From Bog-756 sp963701325 (GTDB lineage Bacteria; Actinomycetota; Acidimicrobiia; Acidimicrobiales; RAAP-2), in contig OY969604.1 of the NCBI GenBank assembly GCA_963701325.1, positions 124,001-188,000 on the forward strand: a stretch of 64,000 nucleotides of DNA, given 5' to 3'. The notes under the pieces were generated by a model. It made no database searches. It had not been told where the DNA came from and was given only the letters and a program-made list of their open reading frames with translations. A program made the translations under genes and the position numbers. Shown piece after piece: positions 18,501-26,800 of the stretch; within the stretch, counting starts at the first letter, position 1, and every line of letters begins with the position of its first letter.

Positions 18501-20011
18501 AACGGCCGGGTCATCAGTCCCGGGTAAACGGTGTCGATGGTGTCACCCCACCGGTATGCGGCGAAGTCGTTGCCGGGCAGGGCGTAGACCCGGGTCCCTG
18601 GATGGGACGTGTCGAGGGCGGCGGCCGCCTGTCGCACGTACGGCGGGGGCACCGCCGGCTGGGTGAACCCGTCCGCCACGATCTGCCCTGTCCACAGGGG
18701 TGTGGTGGCCGCGGCGACACCCGCGACGACGAAGGCCCCGATGAGCAGGCCGGTACGCCGCACCCGGAAGGTGAGCGCGCTGACCCCCGCGCCGAGGAAC
18801 ATGGCCAGGCCGAGGAGGACGACCGGGGAGGCGCGGTCGGTCGAGCGGAGGGCCAGGCCGGCGGTCGTGTCGACCATGAACGCCTTGATGGCCGCGCCCA
18901 CACCCGACGTGTGGTCGTAGGGGTTGGGGCCGACGGCCAGGACCATGCCGACGACGGTGACCAGAAGGAAGTACGACCGGTAGCGCCAGCGGGCGATGAA
19001 CGCGGCCAGGAAGGCCAGCACCGGCACGGTGAAGCTGAGGGCGATGAGCCGGATGTTCTGGGTGTACGCGATCGAATTCTGGGTCCACGGCCCGACCCGG
19101 TCGGTGCCGTAGAAGTACCAGTAGCCGAGGCCGCGCAGGATCTCCGAGGCGAGGGAGGCCGCGCTGGTGGCCGGAACCGTCTCGGTGTACTTGAGGACGT
19201 TGACCCCGTAGGCGGCCTCGACCTGGAGCCCGACGGCCCACCACAACGAGACGAGGGCGGTGAGCCCGCCCACCTTCCACGCCACACCCCAGGCCTTTCG
19301 CCAGGTGGCTTCCTTGGCCACCAGCACCGCGTAGGGCAGCCAGAGCGCGGGGGCGATGCCGACATAGAGGATCGAGCTCGCGTTGATGCCGCTGACCAGG
19401 GCCACCACCAGGGCGAAGAGCGCAGGGTACCGCCACCCGCCCTTGCGGAGGGCAAGGATCACGAAGGCCAGCATCCACGGGAGACCCGACCACGGCATGA
19501 GGATGACCGAGATCCGACCCGCATACTGGAGCACGTAGGGGGTGAACATGTACCCCAGGGCGGCCACGTACCGGCCGGCGCCGGACAGGCCCACGACCCG
19601 GCAGAGATAGAGCGCGCCGGCGCCGGCCGCGTAGAGCAGGCAGGCCATCCAGAGCCGCTGGGCCATCCAGAGCGGGACGTGGAGCTCGGCGAGGACCCAG
19701 TAGAAGGGTCCCATAGGCAACAGGTACCCGATGTTCTCGTGGGTGACCGTCCCGAGTCCCACGCTCGGGTCCCAGAGGGAGACCGCCTGGCGGATGTAGC
19801 GACCCGGGTCGAGGTAGAGATAGGTCTTCGTGTCGTCGCTGACCACACCGGGCTGTGCCGTGAGCATGGTCACGAGGGCCAGCCCGGCCAGGACCAGGTA
19901 GTCGACCGACGTCCGCAACCTGCTCGGCGACCGCAGGCGGCCGATGAGGGTGTGGTCCCGGGAGGTGGACCGGGTGCCGGCCGCGACGGTTGAGGGTTCG
20001 GAGTCCGGCAC
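15488..20011 (-). CDS. AftD-like alpha-(1->3)-arabinofuranosyltransferase
   Basis: Very large membrane protein of about 1,507 residues. The N-terminal ~480 residues form a GT-C domain with the AftD hallmarks SDDTKTYLYLDPGRYIRQAV, LWDP and GYLLPMGPFYWVLAELHVP, then QRLWMACLL. Mycobacterial AftD adds arabinofuranose branches to arabinogalactan and lipoarabinomannan. The middle contains two regions resembling discoidin/carbohydrate-binding modules (around DGNTQTAWLTD and IDGDPNTIWEPGFG). The C-terminus has further membrane segments and a basic tail. I chose GTG 20011: an AGTGTA (TACACT on the coding strand) -10 lies at 20023-20028, and the longer frame to 20134 would overlap the divergent methyltransferase. 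The family match is strong; activity on arabinan in this organism is inference. Confidence 0.85.
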   Translation of the reverse strand: MPDSEPSTVAAGTRSTSRDHTLIGRLRSPSRLRTSVDYLVLAGLALVTMLTAQPGVVSDDTKTYLYLDPGRYIRQAVSLWDPSVGLGTVTHENIGYLLPMGPFYWVLAELHVPLWMAQRLWMACLLYAAGAGALYLCRVVGLSGAGRYVAALGYMFTPYVLQYAGRISVILMPWSGLPWMLAFVILALRKGGWRYPALFALVVALVSGINASSILYVGIAPALWLPYAVLVAKEATWRKAWGVAWKVGGLTALVSLWWAVGLQVEAAYGVNVLKYTETVPATSAASLASEILRGLGYWYFYGTDRVGPWTQNSIAYTQNIRLIALSFTVPVLAFLAAFIARWRYRSYFLLVTVVGMVLAVGPNPYDHTSGVGAAIKAFMVDTTAGLALRSTDRASPVVLLGLAMFLGAGVSALTFRVRRTGLLIGAFVVAGVAAATTPLWTGQIVADGFTQPAVPPPYVRQAAAALDTSHPGTRVYALPGNDFAAYRWGDTIDTVYPGLMTRPFVTHEQQIMGSLPTADVLEAVDGPLQDGIMDWNTLAPMASLMSAGDVLVQYDQAYERYDTPDPQSVAEQLATTPPGLSDPVSYGTPRPNVPLLPHVDEAYLGLPPNAGWPSPLVSYSVADPRPIVRTESTTDPLVVDGDASGVVAASSAGLLSGNPTILYAGTLDTHETLRKETLSKPADLVVTDTNRKQGYRWNSLNENTGYTETAAQGPDTADPSDAPLDLFPGAPADAQTTTVFHGVSSVTASSYGSSITYLPEDRPAAALDGNTQTAWLTDSFAQQAGQWWQVALLHPRAASSLVLVQPQTGLPDRTISAVTLTFDGGHPVTLPLGPASLTPVGQIVTFPSRTFTTLRITVAGVHVSDPASPVGSRSSVGFAEVGIPGITADEVVSMPQDLLRATGTASALDRLTMVMTRLRSSGVPPRRDTEPSLARAFSLPTARTFSLTGQARVSPLIPDDEIDRLVGRPGSDYTGTVAYSGGRLPNDLQAGAVATIDGDPNTIWEPGFGLSQQVGQWLEYRLRAPVSFDHLDLQIVADGLHSVPTELTIATDSGSATVHLPSVANGPVAGAVVDVPLSFPTLEGQNIRVTVDAVAAEDTLDYYSQTPITMPIGIAKIGIPGVSAPPAPATIPTSCRGDLLTVDGAPLWVSVSGSTQDALDRDALAVSLCGPDAGGLTLGTGTHVIASALGQDTGFDIDQLVLDSAPGGGAMPPLSPTQVQPPAVAPSPAVTVDSATATALRLTVTGVDTAPGAQPFDLVLGESLNVGWQARVPGGPGLGHPVLIDAFANGWRVDPAAVAGSVHDGTLVVDLTWQPQARVDVALIISALAIVACVILVLLPRRRRREKPDEELLADDADARPTLAVPFGSEGPRAPVTIAVPAALVTGLVVAAIATPLVGAVVGSATLLVLLVPRLRAVLGLLAVGCIVAAGVYVTVHQAQSAVPDNGAWPQSFGEASKWAWAAVAFLGAEGAVDVVLRARRRRALSPAGRGPLHRAHRVHRWRSRPK

Positions 20012-20078
20012 GAGTGCTCGGTAGTGTAAACAACTGCACGGTCGGGACGGCATCACTGCGCGCCCGACTCCCGGACGG

Positions 20079-20105
20079 GAGCCAGATGAGCCAGATGAGC
20101 CAGAT
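20079..20105 (+). repeat. Three tandem copies of a 9-bp unit before a start codon
   Basis: The unit GAGCCAGAT is repeated three times without mismatch, ending 12 nt before ATG 20118. It creates three in-frame ATGs, and the frame from ATG 20086 reads 11 residues (MSQMSQMRGAG) then stops in an ATGA overlap with the methyltransferase start. Confidence 0.75.
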
Positions 20106-20117
20106 GCGTGGCGCCGG

Positions 20118-20942
20118 ATGAGCGGGAGCGCCACCGCGGGCGACCGGGCCGGTCGGCGTCTGACCGGCGAACGGCCGTTGGAGGGAGTGACCCCCGACTC
20201 GCTACTGGCCCTGCACGCCGCCGGCTACCGGGCGGTGATCGAACGCCTCGGAGCGGGCACGGTGCTCGACGTGGGCTGCGGCCAGGGGTTCGAGTCGGCC
20301 CGGTTCCTGGCCGAAGACCGGTCGGTGGTCGGCGTCGACTACAGCGCCGACGCTGTCGGATCAGCCCGCCGACGGTGGTCCGGGTCGGGGCTCGTGGTCG
20401 GCCAGATGAACGCCCTCGCGCTCGGCATCGCGGGAGGATCCGTGACCTGGGCCTGCTCGTCCCACCTCATCGAGCACTTCGACCGCCCCGAAGGCCACGT
20501 GCAGGAGCTGGCCCGCGTGCTGACCGACGGCGGCACCGCGTTCTTCCTCACGCCCAACGCGCCGGCCGACTTCGAGAACCCGTTCCACATCCATCTGTTC
20601 GATCCCGACGAGCTCGGTGACCTCCTCGGCCGGCACTTCCACGACGTCCGGGTCCAGGGCCTCGACGCCGTACCGACGGTGAAGGCCGACTTTGCCGCCA
20701 GGCGGGTCCGCGCCAACAAGGTGCTGCGACTCGACGTCTTCGACCTCCGCCACCGGATCCCCCGTGCCTGGTACGTGGGGATCTACACCCGGGTGCTGCC
20801 GCTCGCGTACAAGGTCATCGCCCGTGGCGACTCCGGCGGGTCGACCGGGATCACGGCCGACGACTTCTTCGTCACCGACGAGCTCGACCCGACCACCATG
20901 GTCCTGTTCGCCACGGCCTCCCGGCCGCGGCGGGCGGCCTGA
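20118..20942 (+). CDS. Class I SAM-dependent methyltransferase
   Basis: 274 residues. Motif I is VLDVGCGQGFES, followed by the acidic end of strand 2 (VVGVDYSADAV), a post-II segment and LARVLTDGGTAFFLTPN (motif III region). The fold is that of small-molecule or sugar-lipid methyltransferases (Methyltransf_11/25-like), not of RNA or DNA enzymes. The C-terminal ~100 residues (DVFDLRHRIPRAWYVGIYTR) are a variable cap. It is divergent from the AftD homologue and 16 nt upstream of coaE, so it sits at the junction of the envelope locus and housekeeping genes. Modification of a glycan or glycolipid is plausible but not shown. Confidence 0.85.
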   Translation: MSGSATAGDRAGRRLTGERPLEGVTPDSLLALHAAGYRAVIERLGAGTVLDVGCGQGFESARFLAEDRSVVGVDYSADAVGSARRRWSGSGLVVGQMNALALGIAGGSVTWACSSHLIEHFDRPEGHVQELARVLTDGGTAFFLTPNAPADFENPFHIHLFDPDELGDLLGRHFHDVRVQGLDAVPTVKADFAARRVRANKVLRLDVFDLRHRIPRAWYVGIYTRVLPLAYKVIARGDSGGSTGITADDFFVTDELDPTTMVLFATASRPRRAA

Positions 20943-20958
20943 AGAGCGGACCGGGCCC

Positions 20959-21594
20959 GTGCTCGCGGTGGGGCTGACCGGGAACATCGGTGCCGGCAAG
21001 TCGACAGTGGCCGGTCTCCTGGTGGCCCATGGCGCGGCGCTGGTCGACGCGGACCGGGTCGCCCGTGAGGTCGTCGAACCCGGCGCTCCCGCCTACCAGC
21101 AGCTCGTCGAGCGGTTCGGTCCGCAGATCCTCGACCCGGACGAGCGGATCGACCGGCCCGCTCTCGCCGCGCTGGTCTTCGGGCACCCCGACGAGCTTGC
21201 CGATCTCAACGCCATCGTGCACCCGGCCGTCGGGGTCGCCATGATCGCGCAGAAGGACGCGTACGCAGGCAGCGACCGCGTGGTGGTCATGGACATCCCC
21301 CTGCTCAAGGCTGTGCACAAGGAGATGCTCTCGCTTGCCGCGGTCATCGTGGTCGACGCCCCGGCGGAGCTCGCCCTCGAGCGACTGGTCGCCCGACGGG
21401 GCATGTCGGAGGAGGACGCCCGGGCCCGGATGGCGTCCCAACCCGATCGGGCCTCCCGCCTCGAGGGTGCCGACCTGGTGGTCGACAATTCGGGTGACAC
21501 CGGGCGGCTGGAACGCGAGGTCGACCGGGTGTGGGAGGAGCTCCTGGCGTTGCGGCGCCGGGCCTCGGCCGGCGACGAGCCGGCGGGCGGCTGA
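20959..21594 (+). CDS. coaE: Dephospho-CoA kinase
   Basis: Last enzyme of coenzyme A synthesis; phosphorylates the 3'-OH of the ribose of dephospho-CoA. The 211-residue product opens with LAVGLTGNIGAGKSTVAGLL, where GNIGAGKST is the P-loop. The CoaE-specific VDADRVAREVVEPG (the Asp-Ala-Asp region), VVVMDIPLL and the lid arginines (LVARRGMSEEDARARMASQ) follow. GTG 20959 is the only start that begins at the family N-terminus; longer frames run into the methyltransferase gene. Its place directly before uvrB is common in actinobacteria. Confidence 0.95.
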   Translation: MLAVGLTGNIGAGKSTVAGLLVAHGAALVDADRVAREVVEPGAPAYQQLVERFGPQILDPDERIDRPALAALVFGHPDELADLNAIVHPAVGVAMIAQKDAYAGSDRVVVMDIPLLKAVHKEMLSLAAVIVVDAPAELALERLVARRGMSEEDARARMASQPDRASRLEGADLVVDNSGDTGRLEREVDRVWEELLALRRRASAGDEPAGG

Positions 21595-21653
21595 CAGGGC
21601 CCTGCGGGCGGCCGACACCTTCCGGTGCCGGCGTCACTGTCACAGCCGACCGG

Positions 21654-21659
21654 TACGCT
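21654..21659 (+). promoter_or_regulatory. Putative -10 hexamer TACGCT of uvrB
   Basis: TACGCT ends 7 nt before ATG 21667, the same geometry as at uvrA, which suggests a leaderless uvrB transcript. No clear -35 and no SOS box-like palindrome were recognised in the 70-nt gap after coaE. Confidence 0.45.
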
Positions 21660-21666
21660 CCGTTGC

Positions 21667-23811
21667 ATGCCGCGTTTCGAGGTCGTTTCCCCGTTCCGGC
21701 CGGCCGGGGACCAACCAGAGGCCATCGCCGGCCTGGTCGCGGGGCTCGAACGGGGCGACCGCTATCAGACCCTGCTCGGGATCACCGGATCGGGCAAGAC
21801 GGCGACCATCGCCTGGACCATCGAGGCCGCACAGCGTCCGACCCTCATCATCGAGCCCAACAAGTCGCTGGCCGCCCAGCTGGCGGCCGAGCTCAAGGAG
21901 TTCTTCCCCCGCAACCGGGTCGAGTACTTCGTCTCTTACTACGACTACTACCAGCCCGAGGCGTACGTCCCCTCCTCGGACACCTACATCGAAAAGGACT
22001 CGTCGATCAACGACGAGATCGACCGCCTCCGCCACGCCTCGACCTCGTCGCTGCTCCTGCGGCCGGACACCATCGTGGTCGCGTCGGTCTCCTGCATCTA
22101 CGGCCTCGGCTCGCCCGATGAGTACCGCGACCGCATCGTCGCCCTCCGACCAGGGGACGTCCACGAACAGCGGGACCTCCTCCGCCGCCTGGTGGACCTC
22201 CAGTACTCGCGGAACGACGTGACGCTCCAGCGCGGCCAGTTCCGGGCGCACGGGGACACGATCGAGATCCACCCTGCCTACGAGAGCCGGGCGGTGCGGG
22301 TCGAGTTCTTCGGGGACACCGTGGAGCGGATCCGTCCGTTCGACGTGATGACCGGTGAGATCGGCGACGACCTCGAGGACCTGGTCGTCTTTGCCAACAC
22401 CCATTACGGGGCCGGTGAGGAGCGACTGCGGACGGCCATCCTCGGCATCGAGGACGAGTTGCGGTCGCGCCTCGCCGAGTTGCAGTCCGCGGGCAAGCTG
22501 CTCGAGGCGCAGCGGCTCCGGATGCGCACCGAGTACGACCTCGAGATGCTGGCCGAGACGGGGGTGTGCAGCGGGATCGAGAACTACAGCCGACACCTCG
22601 ATGGTCGAGCGCCGGGGGAGGCCCCGTACACCCTGTTGGACTTCTTCCCCAAGGACTTCCTGGTGGTCCTCGACGAAAGCCATGTGGCCGTCCCCCAGCT
22701 CCGCGGTCAGTTCGCGGGCGACCGCTCCCGCAAGGAGACCCTCGTGGACCACGGGTTCCGCCTCCCCTCGGCCGTGGACAACCGACCGCTGCGCTTCGAG
22801 GAGTTCCTCGAGCGGACCGGCCAGACGGTCCTGTTGTCGGCGACGCCGGGCCCGTGGGAGTTCGAGCACAGCGCCAACGTGGTCGAGCAGGTCATCCGCC
22901 CGACCGGCCTCGTGGATCCCGAGGTGGACATCCGGCCCACCACCGGCCAGATCGACGACCTGCGCGAGCGGATCGATGCCACCGTGGCCGCCGGCTACCG
23001 GGTCCTCGTGACCACGTTGACCAAGAAGATGGCCGAGGACCTCACCGACTACCTCGCAGAGCAGGGGGTGCGGGTGCAGTACCTGCACTCCGACGTGGAC
23101 ACCATGGCCCGGGTCGAGCTCCTCCGCGAGTTCCGGCTCGGGCTCTTCGACGTACTGGTCGGGATCAACCTGCTCCGTGAGGGCCTCGACCTGCCGGAAG
23201 TGGCCCTCGTGGCCATCCTCGACGCCGACAAGGAGGGGTTCCTCCGTTCGAGCTCCTCGCTCATCCAGACCATGGGCCGGGCTGCCCGCAACGTGCACGG
23301 CAGGGTTGTGATGTACGCGGACACCCTCACCGACTCGATGAAGGCCGCCATCGGCGAAACCGAGCGCCGCAGGGCGCGCCAGGTCGCCTACAACGAGGCG
23401 CACGGCATCGATCCGCAGTCGATCACCAAGGCGGTCACCGACATCCTGGAGCGGGTGCGGGGCGAGTCCTTCGCCGACGGGGGCGCCCTGCCCGGTGCGG
23501 TCCCGGGCAGCAGGGGACGGGGCCGGGCCGGCAAGCGGGGGAGGGGCGGTCAGCGCGTCGCTGCCGATCCCCGGGCGTCTGCCGCCGGGATGATCAGTGC
23601 GCTCGGGCCCGACGCGGACGAGCTCTCCCGCCTGATCCACCGACTCGAGGCCGAAATGGCAACCGCCGCCGAAGAGCTCCGCTTCGAGGAGGCGGCCCTG
23701 ATCCGGGACGAGGCCGCCGAACTGCGGTCGCTGCTGGCGAGGGACCCGGTGGACGGCTCGGCCGTGCTGACCGGGGACACCGCCGACGTCGAGGTGCCAA
23801 GCGTCGGCTGA
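21667..23811 (+). CDS. uvrB: Excinuclease ABC subunit UvrB
   Basis: Damage-verifying helicase of nucleotide excision repair, 714 residues. Walker A GITGSGKT is at residues 38-45, and the DNA-clamping beta-hairpin YYDYYQPEAY at 91-100. Walker B LDESH is near residue 336, with helicase motifs V/VI (VGINLLREGLDLPEV, QTMGRAARN). A C-terminal UVR coiled coil that contacts UvrC is at about 650-690 (HRLEAEMATAAEELRFEEAA). ATG 21667 starts exactly at the family N-terminus (MPRFEVVSPFRPAGDQPEAI). Length is normal apart from a Gly/Arg-rich linker (residues ~610-635) between the helicase core and the UVR motif. Confidence 0.98.
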   Translation: MPRFEVVSPFRPAGDQPEAIAGLVAGLERGDRYQTLLGITGSGKTATIAWTIEAAQRPTLIIEPNKSLAAQLAAELKEFFPRNRVEYFVSYYDYYQPEAYVPSSDTYIEKDSSINDEIDRLRHASTSSLLLRPDTIVVASVSCIYGLGSPDEYRDRIVALRPGDVHEQRDLLRRLVDLQYSRNDVTLQRGQFRAHGDTIEIHPAYESRAVRVEFFGDTVERIRPFDVMTGEIGDDLEDLVVFANTHYGAGEERLRTAILGIEDELRSRLAELQSAGKLLEAQRLRMRTEYDLEMLAETGVCSGIENYSRHLDGRAPGEAPYTLLDFFPKDFLVVLDESHVAVPQLRGQFAGDRSRKETLVDHGFRLPSAVDNRPLRFEEFLERTGQTVLLSATPGPWEFEHSANVVEQVIRPTGLVDPEVDIRPTTGQIDDLRERIDATVAAGYRVLVTTLTKKMAEDLTDYLAEQGVRVQYLHSDVDTMARVELLREFRLGLFDVLVGINLLREGLDLPEVALVAILDADKEGFLRSSSSLIQTMGRAARNVHGRVVMYADTLTDSMKAAIGETERRRARQVAYNEAHGIDPQSITKAVTDILERVRGESFADGGALPGAVPGSRGRGRAGKRGRGGQRVAADPRASAAGMISALGPDADELSRLIHRLEAEMATAAEELRFEEAALIRDEAAELRSLLARDPVDGSAVLTGDTADVEVPSVG

Positions 23812-23857
23812 CCGGTCGGAGCGCCGACCGACCGCGAGAGGCTCGTCCGGGCACCGG

Positions 23858-23863
23858 TATCCT
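23858..23863 (+). promoter_or_regulatory. Putative -10 hexamer TATCCT of uvrA
   Basis: TATCCT ends 7 nt before ATG 23871, again predicting a transcript that begins at or beside the start codon. There is no Shine-Dalgarno-like sequence in between (CACCGCC). Confidence 0.5.
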
Positions 23864-23870
23864 CACCGCC

Positions 23871-26800
23871 ATGGCTGATCGTCTGGTGGTGCGCGGCGCG
23901 CGCGAGCACAACCTCCAGGACGTCTCCCTCGACCTGCCCCGGGATCGCCTCATCGTCTTCACCGGGCTGTCCGGGTCCGGCAAGTCCTCGCTCGCATTCG
24001 ACACCATCTACGCCGAGGGCCAGCGCCGGTATGTCGAGTCGCTCTCGGCCTACGCCCGCCAGTTCCTGGGCCAGATGGACAAGCCGGACGTGGACTTCAT
24101 CGAGGGACTCTCACCGGCGATCTCGATCGATCAGAAGTCGGCATCGCGCAATCCTCGCTCGACGGTGGGCACGGTGACCGAGGTCTACGACTACCTGCGC
24201 CTGCTCTACGCCAGGATCGGCAAGCCCCACTGCCCGACCTGCGGGCGTCCGGTGGCCCGGCAGAGCCCGCAGCAGATCGTCGACCGGATCCTGGCCATGG
24301 AGGAGGGCACCCGCTTCCTGGTCCTGGCCCCGGTGGTCCGGGGTCGGAAGGGCGAGTACGGCGCCCTGCTCGACGACCTCGCCAAACAGGGCTTCGCCCG
24401 GGTGCGGGTCGACGGCCAGACGATCGAGCTCTCGGAGCGGGCAGCAGTGGACCTGGCCCGCTACGAGCAGCACACCATCGAAGTGGTCGTCGACCGCCTG
24501 ATCCGCCGGGACGACATCCGCCGCCGGCTCACCGAATCGATGGAGACGGCCCTCTCACTCGCCGAGGGGGTGGCCGAGATCGTCGTGGTGGACACCGACG
24601 GCACCGAGCAGGAGGCCATCACCTTCAGCCAGCACCTCGCCTGCACCCACTGCGGCATCAGCTTCGAGGACCCCTCGCCACGCAACTTCTCGTTCAACTC
24701 CCCCTACGGGGCCTGCCCGGCGTGTACCGGCCTCGGGACCAAGTTCGAGGTCGACCCCGACCTGGTGGTGCCCGACCCGGAGAAGTCGCTGGCCGAGGGC
24801 GCCCTGGCACCGTGGTCCGGGGCGCGCAGCGAGTACTTCGCCGGGATGCTCGCCGCGGTCGCGGAACTGGGCGAGTTCTCGTTGGACACCCCCTGGGCGT
24901 CACTCACCAAGACGGACCAGAAGCTGGTCCTCTACGGCGCCGGGCGCAAGCAGGTGCACCTCCGGTACCGCAACCGCTACGGCCGGCAACGCTCGTTCCA
25001 CTCCTCCTACGAGGGAATCGTGCCGTGGCTGGAGCGCCGCCACAGCGAGGCCGATTCGGACTTCCTGCGCGACAACCTCGAGGGGTACCTCCGCGAGGTC
25101 CCGTGCCCGGTGTGCAACGGTGCCCGTCTGCGGCCCGAGTCGCTGGCCGTCACCGTGGGCGGGTACAACATCTTCGAGCTGTGCTCGCTCGCGATCGGGC
25201 GGGCGGTCGAGGTGATCGGCACCCTCGAGCTGTCCGAGCGCGACCACTTGATCGCCGACCGGGTGTTCCGGGAGGTGCAGGAGCGCATGCAGTTCCTGCT
25301 GGACGTGGGTCTCGACTACCTGACCCTTGCCCGTTCGGCGGCCACCTTGTCCGGTGGCGAGGCGCAGCGGATCCGGCTGGCCAGCCAGATCGGCAGCGGT
25401 CTGGTCGGTGTGCTCTACGTGCTCGACGAGCCGTCGATCGGTCTCCATCAACGCGACAACCAGCGGCTGATCGGCACCCTCGAACGCCTGCGCGATCTCG
25501 GCAACACGGTCATCGTGGTCGAGCACGACGAGGAGACCATCAAGGTGGCCGACCACGTCGTGGACGTGGGACCGGGTGCAGGGGAGCACGGGGGCAGGAT
25601 CGTGCACTCCGGTCCGGTCTCGGGTCCCGGTGGCCTGATCTCCAATCCGGACTCGCTCACCGGGCAGTACCTCGCGGGCGCCAAGTCGATCCCGGTGCCG
25701 TCCATGCGCCGGCCCGGAAGCGGCGAACGCCTGGTGGTGGTCGGGGCCCGCGAGCACAACCTCAAGGACCTGACCGTCGAGTTCCCCCTCGGGCGGCTCA
25801 TCGCGGTGACCGGCGTGTCCGGTTCCGGCAAGTCCACCCTGGTCAACGACATTCTGCTGCGCTCCCTGGCCAAGCAGGTCCACCGCGCCAAGACCCTGCC
25901 CGGCCTCCACCGGTCGATCACCGGGGTCGAGCACGTGGACAAGGTGGTCGAGGTCGACCAGGCCCCCATCGGTCGGACGCCGCGATCGAATCCGGCCACC
26001 TATACCGGGGTGTTCGACCACATCCGCAAGCTCTTCAGCCAGACCGCCGAGGCCAAGGTGCGCGGCTATCTGCCCGGCCGGTTCTCCTTCAACGTGAAGG
26101 GCGGCCGGTGCGAGGCCTGCTCGGGCGACGGCACCCTCCGCATCGAAATGCACTTCCTGCCCGACATCTACGTGCCCTGCGAGGTCTGCGACGGGGCCCG
26201 GTACAACCGCGACACGCTTGAGGTCACCTTCCGGGGGAAGAACATCGCCGACGTGCTGGACCTCTCGTGCGAAGAGGCGCTCGCCTTCTTTGCCGCGCAG
26301 CCGCCCATCGCCCGGCACCTGCAGACCCTGGTCGACGTGGGCCTCGGCTACATCCGGCTGGGCCAGCCGGCGACGACCCTGTCCGGGGGCGAAGCACAGC
26401 GGGTCAAGTTGTCCTCGGAACTGAGCCGGCGGTCGACCGGGCACACGCTCTACGTGCTCGACGAGCCGACAACCGGTCTCCACTTCGACGACGTCCGCAA
26501 ACTGCTCGACGTCCTGAGCCGGCTGGTCGACCAGGGGAACACCGTCATCGTGATCGAGCACAACCTGGACGTGGTCAAGACCGCCGACTGGATCATCGAC
26601 CTGGGCCCCGAGGGTGGCGACGGGGGAGGCAGGGTGGTCGCAGAGGGCACGCCCGAGCAGGTGGCCGCCACAGTCTCCAGCTACACCGGGCTCGTGCTCG
26701 CACCGATGCTGGGGATCGTTCCGGGTACAGGTGCCCCGACGCGCAGGGCAGCCGCCGAGCGCCCGACCGCCGGCGGCACCCGGCGCAAGCCGGCCACGGC

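Noticed and set aside
21640..23640. 666-codon minus-strand frame opposite uvrB
   Set aside because: uvrB is canonical throughout this range; the antisense frame has no recognisable motif.
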